Source: Paulinella micropora
Lineage: Eukaryota > Cercozoa > Imbricatea > Euglyphida > Paulinellidae
Direction: 5' to 3'
DNA length: 35,721 nt
NCBI GenBank assembly: GCA_019918135.1
Contig: WBZZ01005625.1
Span: forward strand, 1 to 35,721
The notes below the pieces were generated by a model that saw nothing but the letters and a program-made list of their open reading frames with translations, had not been told where the DNA came from and made no database searches. Of the stretch, positions 24,962-34,955 are shown one piece after another. A program made the translations under genes and the position numbers. How positions within the stretch are numbered: position 1 is the first letter of the stretch; every line of letters begins with the position of its first letter.

Positions 24962-27900
24962 TTATGATGTTTGTTGATGTTTTAGTAGATATGTCATTAG
25001 TGCTTTTTTGAATGGCTTTATTTTTGTTTCATATATTATATGTTTTGGAATTGATTTCCATTGATCTGCAAAGATCTTGGTGAGGTATGGGTCTTTGTGG
25101 TTAACAAAGAGGCTGCCTTTTGTTGAGTATCGGGTTTTGTATGGATGTATGGTATTGATTGGTGTAAATGTGTTATTGTGGAGTGGTCTGTTGAGGTGTT
25201 TTTTAGGGTAAATGAATGGGTGATTTTCTATGCATACACGGAGGGTGTATAGGTGGGTGATGTCGAGTAGTTTGAGTTGATTTAGGATTGGTTTGGTATG
25301 TGCGCGGTAGTGTGTTTTTGCAATTATTCTGATTATTTTTTTGTGTATTTTTATGAGTGGTTGTATATATTTCTTTTTGTTGTCATGCGTCCCCCAGATG
25401 GAGATGTTTTGTATGAGGTGTGGATATATGTGTGTGTAGTATAGTTGTTTCATTGTTTTGGTGTTTAGATATTTTTTAGCATATAATAATGAGTTGATTG
25501 TGGGTTGGAGTTTACGGATTATGTTGTTGATATGTTGGTCATATTTAAGGTTATGTTGTAGTGTTATGCCCAGGAGTTTTGCGTGTTGGCATTGCTCGAG
25601 GGTGTGGTTGTTTATTGTTATTGTGATATCTTGTTTTGTTTTATGGAAAATTGTGTATGTTGTTTTTGTTGGGTTGGGTACTAGGTTATTAGAATGGAAG
25701 TAGTTTATTAGCTTAGTTATTTCTGTTTGTGTTTTTTGTTGTAAGTCTGTAGGAGTTTTTGCCGTTATTATAAGTGTTGTGTCGTCTGCATATGTATATA
25801 CTGTTCCTTGTTGTATGATATTGATTATGTCGTTAATATAGAGTAGGAAGAAGGTGGTGGATAATGTGCTGCCTTGTGGGATGCCATGTGTGATGGTGCG
25901 TTTGTGGGACTTGGCATATTGTGTGTGGACTTCTTGAATGCGATTTGAGAAGTAGGATTCAAAAAACTGGACTGTGCCTTCGTTGAAATTAAAATTTCGT
26001 CGAAGTTTGTCGAGTAACTTTGAATGTTCTACTGTGTCGTATGCTTTCGAGAGGTCTACGTAAAGAGCTAGTACTAGCTCTTCTTTATCTTTATGTTTTT
26101 GTATTTGGTTTATTATGGTTTGGACTGTCATGGTTGTGCTTGAGTTAGGTCGGAATGCGTATTGTGTATGTGATATTATGTTGTGTTTTGTTAGGTGGTC
26201 CATTATTTGTTTATTTATTATTGTGTCAAATACTTTAGCTATTATGGGTAGTAGTGATATCGGTCTGTAGTTGGCTGGCATGCTTGTGTCGCTGGCTTTG
26301 TATAGTTCTATTACTTTTGTTGTTTTGAGTGCGTCTGGGTATTTATTTTCATTTATGGCTTTGTTGAAGAGGTTGGTAAGCATAGGTGTGAGGAAGGCGT
26401 GCATGTCTTTTATAAGTGTTGGTTTTATTTTGTATATGTCCTCTGCTTTATCTCTGTTCATATTTTTTAGTGTTTTGTTTACAATGTCTTCTGTTGTGTT
26501 ATGTAGTTTGAAGCTTGGATGTGTTTGTTTGTTTTCTTCCGCTCTCTCTTCTTGTTGTTGTTTGTGTTCGGTTGTTGGTATGCTGTTGCTTGTTTTTTTA
26601 CCTATTGTTATGTAGTGATCGTTGAGTGCGTTTGCTATTTCTATGGGGTCTGTGTGTGTTTTGTTGTTGTACTGTATTGTGGTTGGTGACGCTCTCGGTG
26701 GTTTGTTGTTAGGTACTAACTCTCTGAGTTTTCTGTGTTGTTTTTTTGGGTTGTTTTTATTTTCTTCTAGCGTCTTCATTATTTCGTCTTTTTTGGCTTT
26801 GTGTATTATTTTGTCGACTTTGTACCTCTGTGTCCTGTATGCCTGTTTGTTTTCTGTTGTCGGGTTATCTATCCATTTTTTATATAGGTGCTTTTTTCTT
26901 ATTTGCCTCTTTATTATGGGGCTGCACCAGCTTTTTCTTCTATTGCATTGCTTGGGTTTTCGTTCGAAGTGTTCTATTACTTTTGTTATTGTTGTTTGTA
27001 TGTCTCTAAACTTTTGGTTTGTGTCGCTGTTTTCTGTGTTGTCCTGCGTGATGTATTCTAACTGTGTTTTGAGGTTTGCTAGGATTGCGTCTTTGTTTTT
27101 GTCGTACATGTTTTTGGTAAGTCTGGGTGTGTTGTCTGTTTCTGGTTTTCTTGTGCGGGTGTGTATTATTGCGTATATGGGGTGGTGGTCTGATATGCAT
27201 GGGCTTATAATGTTTGATTCTATGTTGGCATTGATGTTGGTGATTATCATGTCTATGAGTGTGTGGGATGTTGTGTGGACCATGTCGTGTCTTGTTGCTT
27301 TTGTTATTGTTGTGTAGAGGTTGTTGTGTACCATTAGGTTTTGAAAGTCTGTGTGTGGTTTATGTATGTTGTCGAGTAGGTTGTAGTTGATGTCACCTAC
27401 TAGTGTTATTGTGCTTGTAGGCGTTTTCTGTAGTATGCTGTTTATGTTATTTTGTAATGCATGCATGAATTGTTTGTCTATGAGTGGGCGTCTATACATA
27501 CCTATTATTGTGTGTATTGGTTTGTTTTTAAGTTTATTATTATATATTCTTAGTGTTAGTGGAGTTTTGCATGAGTCCGATATGGTTTGTTTATCGACCA
27601 TTGTAATGTGCATGTTGCTTTTATAGTATATTGAGATGTCGATGTGATGTTTAGCTGTGTATGTAGGGATTGGAAATGCGTTGTTACTGGTTGGTTGGGT
27701 TATGTAGTTATCTGTGAGTATGATGATGTCTGGTTGGAAGGGTAGGAGTTGTAGGTGTGTGATTAGGTCTTGACGGTGTGCTTTGAGGGAGTGGATGTTG
27801 GTGTGGTATATTGTGATTGTATTGTTGTGTGTGTTGTTGTTTTTATTGTTATTGTTATTATTATTATTATTGTTGCTGTTGTTTTTTATGTTCTTATTAT

Positions 27901-28009
27901 ATGTTTTATTTTTGTTATTTTTTGAAGTGAGAGACAGGTATGGTTTGAAGGATTGTGGGAGGAGGTTAGGGTGGGTGAGATGCTCTGGGGGTTTATTTTG
28001 GGTGCTCAT
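24962..28009 (-). CDS. LINE1 ORF2: endonuclease-reverse transcriptase
   Basis: The 1015-residue protein performs target-primed reverse transcription: the endonuclease nicks DNA and the RT copies the element RNA there. Residues 30-63 are an Asn-rich low-complexity tract. The APE-like endonuclease follows: TNIHSL (about 70-75), VGDINYN (204-210), HTLIDMIITN (249-258) and SDHHPI (273-278). The usual catalytic Glu of the LTE-T/W motif is Asp here (ILTDNY, residue 100). The RT holds NYRPISLLP (about 580), LYVDLSKAYDTV, GIPQGSTLS (about 706) and YADD (about 740). The C-terminal 200 residues lack a clear RNase H. The start is the ATG directly after the ORF1 stop (TAA-ATG), in the same frame, so translation must restart or read through. 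There are no frameshifts or stops. Confidence 0.9.
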   Translation of the reverse strand: MSTQNKPPEHLTHPNLLPQSFKPYLSLTSKNNKNKTYNKNIKNNSNNNNNNNNNNKNNNTHNNTITIYHTNIHSLKAHRQDLITHLQLLPFQPDIIILTDNYITQPTSNNAFPIPTYTAKHHIDISIYYKSNMHITMVDKQTISDSCKTPLTLRIYNNKLKNKPIHTIIGMYRRPLIDKQFMHALQNNINSILQKTPTSTITLVGDINYNLLDNIHKPHTDFQNLMVHNNLYTTITKATRHDMVHTTSHTLIDMIITNINANIESNIISPCISDHHPIYAIIHTRTRKPETDNTPRLTKNMYDKNKDAILANLKTQLEYITQDNTENSDTNQKFRDIQTTITKVIEHFERKPKQCNRRKSWCSPIIKRQIRKKHLYKKWIDNPTTENKQAYRTQRYKVDKIIHKAKKDEIMKTLEENKNNPKKQHRKLRELVPNNKPPRASPTTIQYNNKTHTDPIEIANALNDHYITIGKKTSNSIPTTEHKQQQEERAEENKQTHPSFKLHNTTEDIVNKTLKNMNRDKAEDIYKIKPTLIKDMHAFLTPMLTNLFNKAINENKYPDALKTTKVIELYKASDTSMPANYRPISLLPIIAKVFDTIINKQIMDHLTKHNIISHTQYAFRPNSSTTMTVQTIINQIQKHKDKEELVLALYVDLSKAYDTVEHSKLLDKLRRNFNFNEGTVQFFESYFSNRIQEVHTQYAKSHKRTITHGIPQGSTLSTTFFLLYINDIINIIQQGTVYTYADDTTLIITAKTPTDLQQKTQTEITKLINYFHSNNLVPNPTKTTYTIFHKTKQDITITINNHTLEQCQHAKLLGITLQHNLKYDQHINNIIRKLQPTINSLLYAKKYLNTKTMKQLYYTHIYPHLIQNISIWGTHDNKKKYIQPLIKIHKKIIRIIAKTHYRAHTKPILNQLKLLDITHLYTLRVCIENHPFIYPKKHLNRPLHNNTFTPINTIHPYKTRYSTKGSLFVNHKDPYLTKIFADQWKSIPKHIIYETKIKPFKKALMTYLLKHQQTS

Positions 28010-29521
28010 TTAGATGTTCATGGGTGTGTTGTTGTGCTGTTGGTTTGGCTTGTGGGGTATGTGTAATTCTTTGATGATTTTGATGTCTTCTTCTGTCTTG
28101 ATTACCAACCTGTGCTCCTTTGTCTGCTCCTTGAAGAAGACTTCGCCGTCTCTGGTCCAGACGTAGATGGTAGCGCCAGTGGCCTCAATGAGCTCTTTCT
28201 TTAGCTTGATTGCCTGTTTTAAGAGCATGAGGGTGTTTGGTGGGAGGCTTTCGTTGATGAATATTTTGAATGTTTGGTCTACGAGGTGTGTGCCTGTCCA
28301 GTCTACTGTTTCGTGGGTGAGTGGTTGGAGTGGGTCGTGTTTTTTGAAGTGGGTTTTGATGTTGTTTGTGCTGAAGCGCACTATGATAGCAGGTGGTTGT
28401 TTGGGTTCCTCTCGTCTGGGTTTTGTGCTCTTTGCTCGAAAGCATTTGATGATGTCACCTTCCTGGTATGGAATGTTTTTTGCATTCATCATTGCTTTCA
28501 CTATGTTCAGAGTGTTCTCTTTGGGCATGTATGGTATGCCAGAAATGCTGAGTTCGCATGTTGGGTCTCGTTGATTCTGTCTCTGGTTTTCTGTGGCCTG
28601 TTTGCGTTCTGGTGGGTGGCTAGCGCTGAATGTGTGTGCATGTGTATTGGTTTGTGAGTTAGCTTGTAGAGATTTGAGAAACTCGGTTGTGTTGTTAGAC
28701 CATTGACCATGCATAGCAGGGAGTGGTGTTTTTGCTTGGCGCTCTTGCAAATTTTTCCATTTGTTGAATTGGGATTTGGTTTCGTTGAGCTCTAGTCGGA
28801 TGGAGTCCATGGTAGCAGTGAGCTGGCTGAGTTCAGTTTGGTGTTCTGACAGGCGCTGATCTTGCTTCTTGCTTGCCTCTGTTTGCTTCTCGGTTTGTTG
28901 GTTAATCTTGGCTTCGAGTTGGCTCGTTTGATTGCACAGGTCGAGTATGTCTTGGCTCAGTTTGGCAGTTGCATGAATTGACTTCTCTTGTTGTTCAGTG
29001 ATCATGGTTTGGAGGTCTTTTCGGATACCCTCTTTGAAGGGCTCCAGTACAGTTTGCATCTTATCTGCTATTTGCTTAAATATGTCGTTGAGGTGAGGCG
29101 CGAGCATGTTGCCAAATTGTTGTTGAGAGATGCTCTGCTGTAACGTCTTTACGTCGTCGTTGGCGTCTCCGGGTCCGTTGTCGTTGTTGCCTGTGTCGAC
29201 GTCGCTGGTTCGTGCTGGTCTGGTTGGTGTTTTGAGCGGGTTGGCGTCGTCCCTTTCTTCGTGGTTGGCTTCGTTGGCTTTGCTAGGGGCATCGTTCTTG
29301 TCGCTTTGTTCTTCGTGATCGCTTTCTTCGTCTTCCCATTCGGTGGAAAGTCCGCTTGTCACTTCCTTGCCTTTTTCTTTGGTTTTTTTGCCTTTTTTCT
29401 TTTTTCTTTTTTGGAGAGAGGAAGGTCTGTTGGCTCCGTCGTTGATTTTTGGGGCTTGTTCTTGGGCTTGTTCGCTTCTTGTTGGTGTACTTTGTTGTTT
29501 TCGTTTTTTGACGGCCTCCAT
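28010..29521 (-). CDS. LINE1 ORF1: RNA-binding/chaperone-type protein with FP-like C-terminal domain
   Basis: 503 residues from the ATG at 29521. The N-terminal 110 residues are Lys-rich, then Asp/Glu-rich. Residues about 120-270 are Gln/Lys/Glu-rich heptad-like and likely form a coiled coil, as in trimeric LINE ORF1 proteins. From about 320 to 490 runs a conserved globular domain: ELSISGIPY, DIIKCFRAKS, PAIIVRFS, FKIFINESLPPNT, TIYVWTRDGEVFFK. This pattern is shared with many LINE ORF1 proteins and with the C-terminal part of the baculovirus FP-type protein family. It most likely binds the element RNA. There is no CCHC zinc knuckle. The stop TAA abuts the ORF2 ATG. Confidence 0.85.
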   Translation of the reverse strand: MEAVKKRKQQSTPTRSEQAQEQAPKINDGANRPSSLQKRKKKKGKKTKEKGKEVTSGLSTEWEDEESDHEEQSDKNDAPSKANEANHEERDDANPLKTPTRPARTSDVDTGNNDNGPGDANDDVKTLQQSISQQQFGNMLAPHLNDIFKQIADKMQTVLEPFKEGIRKDLQTMITEQQEKSIHATAKLSQDILDLCNQTSQLEAKINQQTEKQTEASKKQDQRLSEHQTELSQLTATMDSIRLELNETKSQFNKWKNLQERQAKTPLPAMHGQWSNNTTEFLKSLQANSQTNTHAHTFSASHPPERKQATENQRQNQRDPTCELSISGIPYMPKENTLNIVKAMMNAKNIPYQEGDIIKCFRAKSTKPRREEPKQPPAIIVRFSTNNIKTHFKKHDPLQPLTHETVDWTGTHLVDQTFKIFINESLPPNTLMLLKQAIKLKKELIEATGATIYVWTRDGEVFFKEQTKEHRLVIKTEEDIKIIKELHIPHKPNQQHNNTPMNI

Positions 29522-29543
29522 AACTGCCCAATGTTATAACGGA

Positions 29544-29568
29544 TCTCTCTCTCTCTCTCTCTCTCTCT
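29544..29568. repeat. (CT)n microsatellite at the 5' end of LINE1
   Basis: About 12 CT units directly abut the 5' end of LINE1, 22 bp before its ORF1 ATG. Confidence 0.9.
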
Positions 29569-29572
29569 GGCT

Positions 29573-29823
29573 GGCTGGTGAATTCATTTTATCATGTTTG
29601 ACTATTAGGCAAAAATGATAAAAATCTAGGAACTAGTTGAAGATTGTAAGGAGGAAGATCTAGATTCTAGAAATTTATATTTTTACCAAATAGCTCGACA
29701 GGATTGGGAGAACACCGCGTGAAAAGTGTCACAATAACAAACCTTTATCAAAGGCGGATTACCCGGTCGTTTGCTCAATGTTTTTTGTTTTTGGTGGATG
29801 GTCTAGCGGGGTTGAACCCGCGA

Positions 29824-29825
<2 letters not shown>
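29573..29825 (-). repeat. Diverged LINE 3' module
   Basis: Blocks such as CGCGTGAAAAGTGTCA, CCTTTATCAAAGGCGGATTACC and a GGTTGAACCCGCGA line up with the start of the LINE 3' module (CACGTGAAAAGTATAG, CCTTTATCTAAGGTGGAAACC) but with much more change. It lies between two CT tracts, as a genuine copy would. I read it as the tail of an older or related LINE family. Confidence 0.5.

Positions 29826-29862
<37 letters not shown>
29826..29862. repeat. (CT)n microsatellite at the 3' end of LINE2
   Basis: (CT)n passes directly into (CTT)n at 29863, as for LINE1. Confidence 0.9.
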
Positions 29863-29865
<3 letters not shown>

Positions 29866-30306
29866 TCTTCTTCTTCTTCGCTTTTATTGAGAGAACAATT
29901 TTACAATCGGGCTCAGGGAACGTCCACGTGAAAAGTATAGCTAGTAAGTTATACCTTTATCTAAGGTGGAAACCTAGTTATTCAGTTGATCGTATTAAAG
30001 GAAAATATTAAATTTGTATTTAGCGGCTCGGTATTATATATATATCTAGTATTAATATTATTAATATTAATATTTATGTTTAGATATATTCAGTAGTGAT
30101 AATATTATAATATGATATGAATATATATGTTATTGTAAAAGTGTAGTAGTTTATGTCTGGCGGCCCCCCTTCTCTTTTCTTTTTCGTGAGAAAAAGTGAA
30201 AGAGAGAGAAGGAAGTTGGGGCTGTGCGTGGTTGACCATATACGTTGGCTGATCAGGGGAGTTCTCCTTCAAGTAGCAGACAGGGGAGCAAACTTGTTGT
30301 TCCATC

Positions 30307-30369
<63 letters not shown>
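30307..30369. repeat. T63 homopolymer (A tract of LINE2)
   Basis: An uninterrupted T run of about 62-63 on the plus strand lies between the LINE2 ORF2 end and the 3' module. It is likely to be length-uncertain in any assembly. Confidence 0.9.
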
Positions 30370-30371
<2 letters not shown>

Positions 30372-30392
30372 GAGTGTTTATATTTATAGATA

Positions 30393-33300
30393 TTATGATG
30401 TTTGTTGATGTTTGAGTAGGTATGTCATTAGTGCTGTTTTGAATGGTTTTATTTTTGTTTCATCTGTTATATTTTTTGGGATTGATTTCCATTGATCAGC
30501 GAAGATCTTGGTGAGATATGGGTCTTTGTGATTGACAAAGAGGCTGCTTTTAGTTGAGTATCGCGTTTTGTATGAATGTATGGTATTGATTGGGGTAAAG
30601 GTGTTATTGTGGAGTGGTCTGTTGAGGTGTTTTTTAGGGTAAATGAATGGGTGATTTTCTATGCATACACGGAGTGTATATAGGTGGGTGATGTCAAGTA
30701 GTTTCAGTTGGTTTAGTATTGGTTTGGTGTGCGCGCGGTAATGTGTTTTTGCAATTATTCTGATTATTTTTTATGTATTTTTATGAGTGGTTGTATGTAT
30801 TTCTTTTTGTTGTCATGCGTCCCCCAGATGGAGATGTTTTGTATGAGGTGTGGGTATATGTGTGTGTAGTATAATTGTTTCATTGTTTTTATATTTAGAT
30901 ATCTTTTAGCATAAAGCAATGAGTTGATTGTGGGTTGGAGTTTACGGATTATGTTATTGATGTGTTGATCATATTTAAGGTTGTGTTGTAGTGTTATGCC
31001 CAGGAGTTTTGCATGTTTGCATTGCTCGAGGGTGTGGTTGTTTATTGTTATTGTGATATCTTGTTTTGTTTTATGAAAAATTGTGTATGTTGTTTTTGTT
31101 GGGTTCGGTACTAGGTTATTAGAGTGGAAGTAATTTATTAATTTTGTTATTTCTATTTGTGTTTTTTGTTGTAGGTCTGTGGGAGTTTTGGATGTTATTA
31201 TGAGTGTTGTGTCGTCTGCATATGTATATACTGTTCCTTGTTGTATGATATTGATTATGTCATTGATATAGAGTAGGAAAAAGGTCGTTGCTAATGTGCT
31301 TCCTTGTGGTATGCCGTGTGTGATGGTGCGTTTGTAAGATTTACCATATTGTGTGTGGACCTCTTGGGTGCGGTTCGAGAAGTAGGATGCAAAGAATTGG
31401 ACTGTTTCTTCGTTGAAATTAAAATTTCGCGGAAGTTTGTCCAGTAGCTTTGAATGCTCTACTGTGTCGTACGCTTTTGAGAGGTCCACATATAATGCTA
31501 GCACTAATTCTTCTTTTTCTTTATGTTTTTGTATTTGGTTTATTATTGTTTGGATTGTCATGGTTGTGTTTGAGTTAGGTCGGAATGCGTATTGTGTGTG
31601 TGATATTATGTTATGTTTTGTAAGGTGGTCCATTATTTGTTTATTTATTATCGTGTCAAACACTTTAGCTATTATGGGTAGTAGTGATATCGGTCTGTAG
31701 TTGGCTGGCATGCTTGTGTCACTTGCTTTGTATAGTTCAATTACTTTTGTTGTTTTGAGTGCATCTGGGTGTTTATTTTCGTTTATGGCTTTGTTGAAAA
31801 GGTTGGTGAGTATAGGTGTGAGGGAGGCATGCATGTCTTTTATAAGTGTTGGTTTTATTTTATATATGTCCTCTGCTTTATCTCTTTATGTTTTTAAGTG
31901 TTTTGTTTACAATGTCTTCTGTTGTGTTATGTAGTTTGAAGCTTGGGTATGTTTGTTTGTTTTCTTCCGCTTTCTCTTCTTGTTGTTGTTTATGTTCGAT
32001 TGTTGGTATGCTGTTGCTTGTTTTTTTGCCTATTGTTATGTAATGATCGTTGAGTGCGTTTGCTATTTCTATTGGGTTTGTGTATGTTTTGTTGTTGTAT
32101 TGTATTGTGGTTGGTGACACTCTCGGTGGTTTGTTGTTAGGTACTAACTCTCTGAGTTTTCTGTGTTGTTTCTTTGGGTTGTTTTTATTTTCTTCTAGCG
32201 TCTTCATTATTTCGTCTTTTTTGGCTTTGTGTATTATTTTGTCGACTTTGTACTTCTGTAGTCTGTATGTATGTTTGTTTTCTGCTGTCGAGTTATCTCT
32301 CCATTTTTTATATAGTAGGTGCTTTTTTCTTATTTGCCTCTTTATTATGGGGTTGCACCAGCTCTTTCTTCTATTACTTTGTTTAGGCTTTCGTTCGAAG
32401 TGTTCTATAACTTTTGTTATTGTTGTTTGTATGTATCTAAATTTTTGGTTTGTGTCGCTGTTTTCTGTGTTGTATTGTGTGATGTATTCTAACTGTGTTT
32501 TGAGGTTTGCTAGGATTGTGTCTTTGTTTTTCTCGTATATGCTTTTGGTGAGTGTGGGTGTGTTGTTTGTGTCTGGTTTTTTTGTGCGGGTGTGTATTAT
32601 TGCGTATATGGGATGATGGTCTGATACGCATGGGCTTATGATGTTTGATTCTATGTTAGCATTAATGTTGGTGATTATCATGTCTATGAGTGTGTGGGAT
32701 GTTGTGTGGACCATGTCGTGTCTCGTTGCTTTTGTTATTGTAGTGTAGAGGTTGTTGTGTATCATTAGGTTTTGAAAATCTGCGTGTGGTTTATGTATGT
32801 TGTCAAGTAGGTTGTAGTTAATGTCGCCTACCAGTGTTATTGTGCTTGTGGGTGTTTTGTGTAGTATGCTGTTTATGTTATTTTGTAATGCGTGTGTGAA
32901 TTGTTTGTCTATGAGTGGGCGTCTGTACATACCTATTATTGTGTGTATTGGTTTATTTTTTAGTTTATTATTATATATTCTTAGAGTTAGTGGTGTTTTG
33001 CATGAGTCAGATATGGTTTGTTTGTCGTCTATTGTGATGTGCATATTGCTTTTATAATATATTTAGATGTCGATGTGATGTTTAGCTATGTATGTAGGGA
33101 TAGGGAATGCGTTGTTACTGATTGATTGGTTGATGTAGTTATCTGTGAGTATGATGATGTCTGGTTGGAATGGTAGGAGTTGTAGGTGTGTGATTAGGTT
33201 TTGATAATGTGCTTTGAGGGAGTGGATGTTGGTGTGATATATTGTGAGTGTATTGTTGTGTGCGTTATTGTTGTTTTTATTGTTTTTATTGTTGTTGTTT

Positions 33301-33425
33301 TTTATGTTCTTATTATATGTTTTATTTTTGTTATTTTTAGAGGTGAGAGACAGGTATGGTTTGAAGGATTGTGGGAGGAGGTTAGGGTGGACGAGATGAT
33401 TTGGGGGTTTATTTTGAGAGCTCAT
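30393..33425 (-). pseudogene. LINE2 ORF2 (broken)
   Basis: Pieces 33425-33063, 33044-31878, 31834-30764 and 30763-30393 together cover the same endonuclease and RT as LINE1 ORF2. Kept motifs include ILTDNY (Asp for Glu again), VGDINYN, SDHHPI, GIPQGSTLA and YADD. Breaks: a TAA at about 33062, a frame change near 31860 in the linker between EN and RT, and one missing A in an A run near 30765. The ATG directly follows the ORF1 TAA, as in LINE1. It cannot make a full protein. Confidence 0.85.
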
Positions 33426-34892
33426 TTAGGTGTTTGTGGGGATTTTGCTGTGCTGTGTGTTTGGTTTGCGGAGCATGTAGAGGTCTTTGATTATGCTTAT
33501 GTCTTCTTCTGTTTTGATTATCAACCTGTGCTCCCTTGTCTGGTCCTTGAAGAAAACTTCCCCGTCTCTTGTCCACACGTAGATGGTTGTGCCAGTAGCC
33601 TCAACTAGTTCCTTCTTGAGCTTGATCGCCTGTTTCAGAAGCATGAGTGTGTTTGGTGGGAGGCTTTCATTGATAAATATTTTGAATGTTTTGTTTGCAA
33701 GATGTGTGTCTTTCCAGTTTACTGTGTCGTGGGTGAGGGGCTGGAGTGGGTCGTGCTTTTTGAAGTGCGTTTTGAGGTTGTTTGAGCTAAAGCGCACTAT
33801 GATAGCTGGTGGTTGTTTGGGTTCCTCTCACATGGGTTTTGTGCTCTTTGCTCTGAAGCATTTCGTGATATCTCCCTCTTGGTATGGAATGTTTTTTGCA
33901 TCCATCATGGCTTTCACTATGTCTAGTGTGTTTTCTTTGGGTTGGTATGGTATGCCTGAGATGCTAAGCTCACATGTTGGGTCTCGTTGGTTTTGTTTTT
34001 GGTTCTCTGTCTGTTTGCGTTCTAGTGGGTAGTTGTGTGTGTTGGTGTTTGCGTTGGCATGTATGTTTTTGAGTGACTGGGTTGCATTAGTTGCACATTG
34101 ACTATACATAGCAGGTGGTTGTGTTTTTGCGTGGCGTTCCTGCATTTCCTTCATCTCGTTAAGTCTAAGCTTAGTTTCGTTTATCTCTAGTCGGATTGAG
34201 TCTACGCTGGCCGTGAGCTGGTTGAGTTCCGTTTGGTGGCTTTGCAGTAGTTCCTTGTGTTTCTGGGCCGTTTTTTGAGTCTTCTCGATTGCTTACGTGG
34301 GTTTCGCTTTGTTGGTTGACTCTGTCTTCGAGTTGCTTTGTTCGGCTGCCCAATGTTTCTAGTTTTCCGATAAAGTCTTTTATGTCCTCGACTTGTTGTT
34401 GTCGGGCTTGTTCGAACATGGGTTTGAGGATTTTTTCGAGCAAGGTGGCACTGAAGAGCGTCGCTGGTTCGAGTGCTGTTTCGTTGTTGTTGTTGTTGTT
34501 GTTGTTGTTAGTTGGTTCATGGGTTGTGTCGGCGTTGTCCGTTAGAGTGCTGGTGTTGACGGTTTCAGGTGTTGAGTTTGCGTCGTCATCGGGGGGTTGT
34601 TCTGTTTCCTCGTTGTTGGGCGTCTTGTTGGTAGCTTCGGGTGGTGTGTTGTTGGGGCTGTTGACGTCTTCTTCGTTGTAGTCTTCCTCGTCGCTCCAGT
34701 CCCTTTGCACATGTACACTGTTGGTGGCTCCATTTCCTTTTTTGCTGAGTTTGTTGGCTTTTTTTAGCCGCTTTTTTTCCTTGCGAGAGAGGGTGATAGT
34801 TCCGTTGTTTGTTTCGGATGTTTCTTCCTGGGTTTTTTGGGCTCTTTGTGGGCTTTTATGCGTTTTTCGTTTCTTTGCTTGGGTCGCCATTT
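33426..34892 (-). pseudogene. LINE2 ORF1 (broken, divergent N-terminus)
   Basis: The ATG at 34890 (MATQAKKRK) is the best start. The frame breaks near 34295 and again near 33828. The C-terminal FP-like domain (ELSISGIPYQPKENTL, FKIFINESLPPNT, TTIYVWTRDGEVFFK) is nearly the same as in LINE1. The first 200 or so residues share only general composition with LINE1: Lys-rich, then Asp/Glu/Thr/Asn-rich, including an Asn run from a (TTG)n tract at 34484-34510. Confidence 0.8.
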
Positions 34893-34908
34893 GCCACAAT
34901 GTTGTAAC

Positions 34909-34909
<1 letters not shown>

Positions 34910-34951
<42 letters not shown>
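34910..34951. repeat. (CT)n microsatellite between LINE2 and LINE3
   Basis: About 21 CT units separate the LINE2 5' end (34907) from the (CTT)n tail of the next LINE copy (34952). Confidence 0.9.

Positions 34952-34955
<4 letters not shown>

Larger units (their letters stand above)
24355..29543 (-). mobile_element. LINE1: full-length non-LTR retrotransposon
   Basis: On the minus strand: a very short 5' end (CGTTATAACATTGGG, after a (GA)n tract), ORF1 (29521-28010), ORF2 (28009-24962), an A/GA-rich tract (about 24855-24936), a 3' module of about 500 bp (24376-24854) and a (GAA)n-(GA)n tail. The 3' module recurs after LINE2 and at 34967-35580, always ending at (GAA)n(GA)n, so I take it as the 3' UTR. 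Both ORFs are intact, so the copy is young or active. The clade is not certain; ORF1 with an FP-like C-terminal domain, plus an APE-type endonuclease and an RT with YADD, suggests the CR1/L2/Jockey side of the tree. No RNase H domain was seen. Confidence 0.85.
29863..34907 (-). mobile_element. LINE2: second, disabled LINE copy
   Basis: It has the same layout and strand as LINE1, and ORF2 is about nine-tenths identical by eye. It is broken by several frameshifts and a nonsense codon (TAA near 33062, where LINE1 has a Ser codon). The 3' module (29880-30306), the A62 tract (30307-30369) and the 5' end (GTTACAACATTGTGG after (GA)n) are all present, so it is full length. The N-terminal half of ORF1 differs strongly from LINE1. 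Confidence 0.85.

Noticed and set aside
26271..27317. Plus-strand ORFs encoding hydrophobic, membrane-like proteins
   Set aside because: They are antisense shadows of LINE1 ORF2; Leu/Phe/Val richness results from the A-rich codons on the other strand. The same applies at 31413-32616 and 33201-34681.
28010..29521. Captured baculovirus gene
   Set aside because: The FP-like domain is a standard part of many LINE ORF1 proteins, and its place next to an endonuclease-RT ORF explains it fully.
29795..29825. tRNA gene
   Set aside because: A GGTTGAACCC word resembles a B box, but no A box, acceptor stem or anticodon arm could be folded around it.
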